Shown here piece after piece: positions 51,178 to 51,521 of a DNA stretch of 51,521 nt. A model generated the notes under the pieces. It was not told the origin of the DNA. It did no database searches and saw only the letters and a list, made by a program, of their open reading frames with translations. The number at the start of each line of letters is the position of its first letter. Position 1 is the stretch's first letter. The DNA comes from Candidatus Zhuqueibacterota bacterium. GTDB lineage: Bacteria; Zhuqueibacterota; Zhuqueibacteria; Residuimicrobiales; Oceaniaggregativiventaceae. The stretch is taken from NCBI GenBank assembly GCA_014728115.1, contig WJME01000292.1:1-51521 (forward strand), given 5' to 3'. Both the position numbers and the translations under genes were made by a program.

Positions 51178-51521
51178 GGGGTATCACATTTTTGCTATAC
51201 TGGCCCTGGTCTGCCTCTCCCCTGCTCTGTACCTAAATGAACAACAAACGCGGCCAGGGGAGGTCGTCTGATCGCTTTTTACCTCTATTTTCACAAAACC
51301 CGGCATGAATTTTACATTGATTGGTGCGCCCTGCAGATGAATTCAGAGACGCAGTCCGATTGAAGAATCCGCTTGCGACGTGTGATTCTCGGCTTGGCAA
51401 TGCGGTTGAATGCGATGTCATTCTGATGCGGGATATGACCAGATATGTTGCCATTTAACCGACTCGTATCGATTTTTCACGGAATTATCTATACAAATAA
51501 AAATAAATCAATCATTTGAAC

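Overview
The window looks like a chromosomal piece of a Gram-negative polysaccharide degrader from the FCB side of the tree, most like KSB1, Calditrichota or Ignavibacteria-type lineages. Two secreted proteins end in the NYPNPFNP type-A sorting (T9SS/FlgD-like) tail. There is also an ECF sigma / FecR / TonB-receptor trio, a FISUMP protein, choice-of-anchor-D repeats and Kdo activation genes (hence LPS). The recognisable promoters are ordinary TTGACA/TATAAT types, which argues against Bacteroidota proper. This placement is inference from protein style; no marker gene is present.

Layout. 3-4627 (+): the 3' part of a large sorting-tail adhesin-like protein and a GH28 polygalacturonase. 5021-28653 (-): a long co-directional carbohydrate cluster. 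In transcription order it holds a sialidase-like propeller, a sulfatase, a planctomycete-type propeller, a sodium/solute symporter, a UroD-like protein, KDPG aldolase, KDG kinase, an RraA-like protein, a second sulfatase, an alpha/alpha-toroid-like protein, GH95, two GH2-type proteins and a parvulin-type isomerase. 28815-35730 (-): ECF sigma factor, FecR anti-sigma, STN-containing TonB receptor and a secreted beta-helix protein, closed by a clear terminator. 35992-40507: a Tat-secreted TIM-barrel-like protein (-), a FISUMP protein (+) and a PL1 pectate lyase (+). 40692-46655 (-): LacI regulator, two kdsB paralogues, an unassigned 394-aa protein and a sialidase-like protein, with a convincing promoter-operator at 44757-44801. 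46984-48579 (+): a third sulfatase. 48580-51521: accessory region with hairpin repeats, a broken four-helix-bundle gene, an AT-rich two-gene cassette (DUF6338-like plus a small disordered protein) and tRNA-Ala(GGC) with its promoter and terminator.

How it fits together. Secreted sulfatases, GH28, PL1, GH95 and GH2-type enzymes would strip and cut a sulfated, uronate-containing polysaccharide (pectin-like or algal). Uptake would be by the TonB receptor and the symporter. Uronate-derived 2-keto-3-deoxygluconate would be phosphorylated by KdgK and split by Eda. The STN receptor, FecR and sigma factor would sense substrate at the surface, and the LacI protein would sense a sugar in the cytoplasm. 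The less familiar parts are the LacI-controlled kdsB / 394-aa / sialidase-like operon, the UroD-like gene inside the KDG module, GH2 proteins with altered catalytic positions, and a dispersed four-hairpin repeat family.
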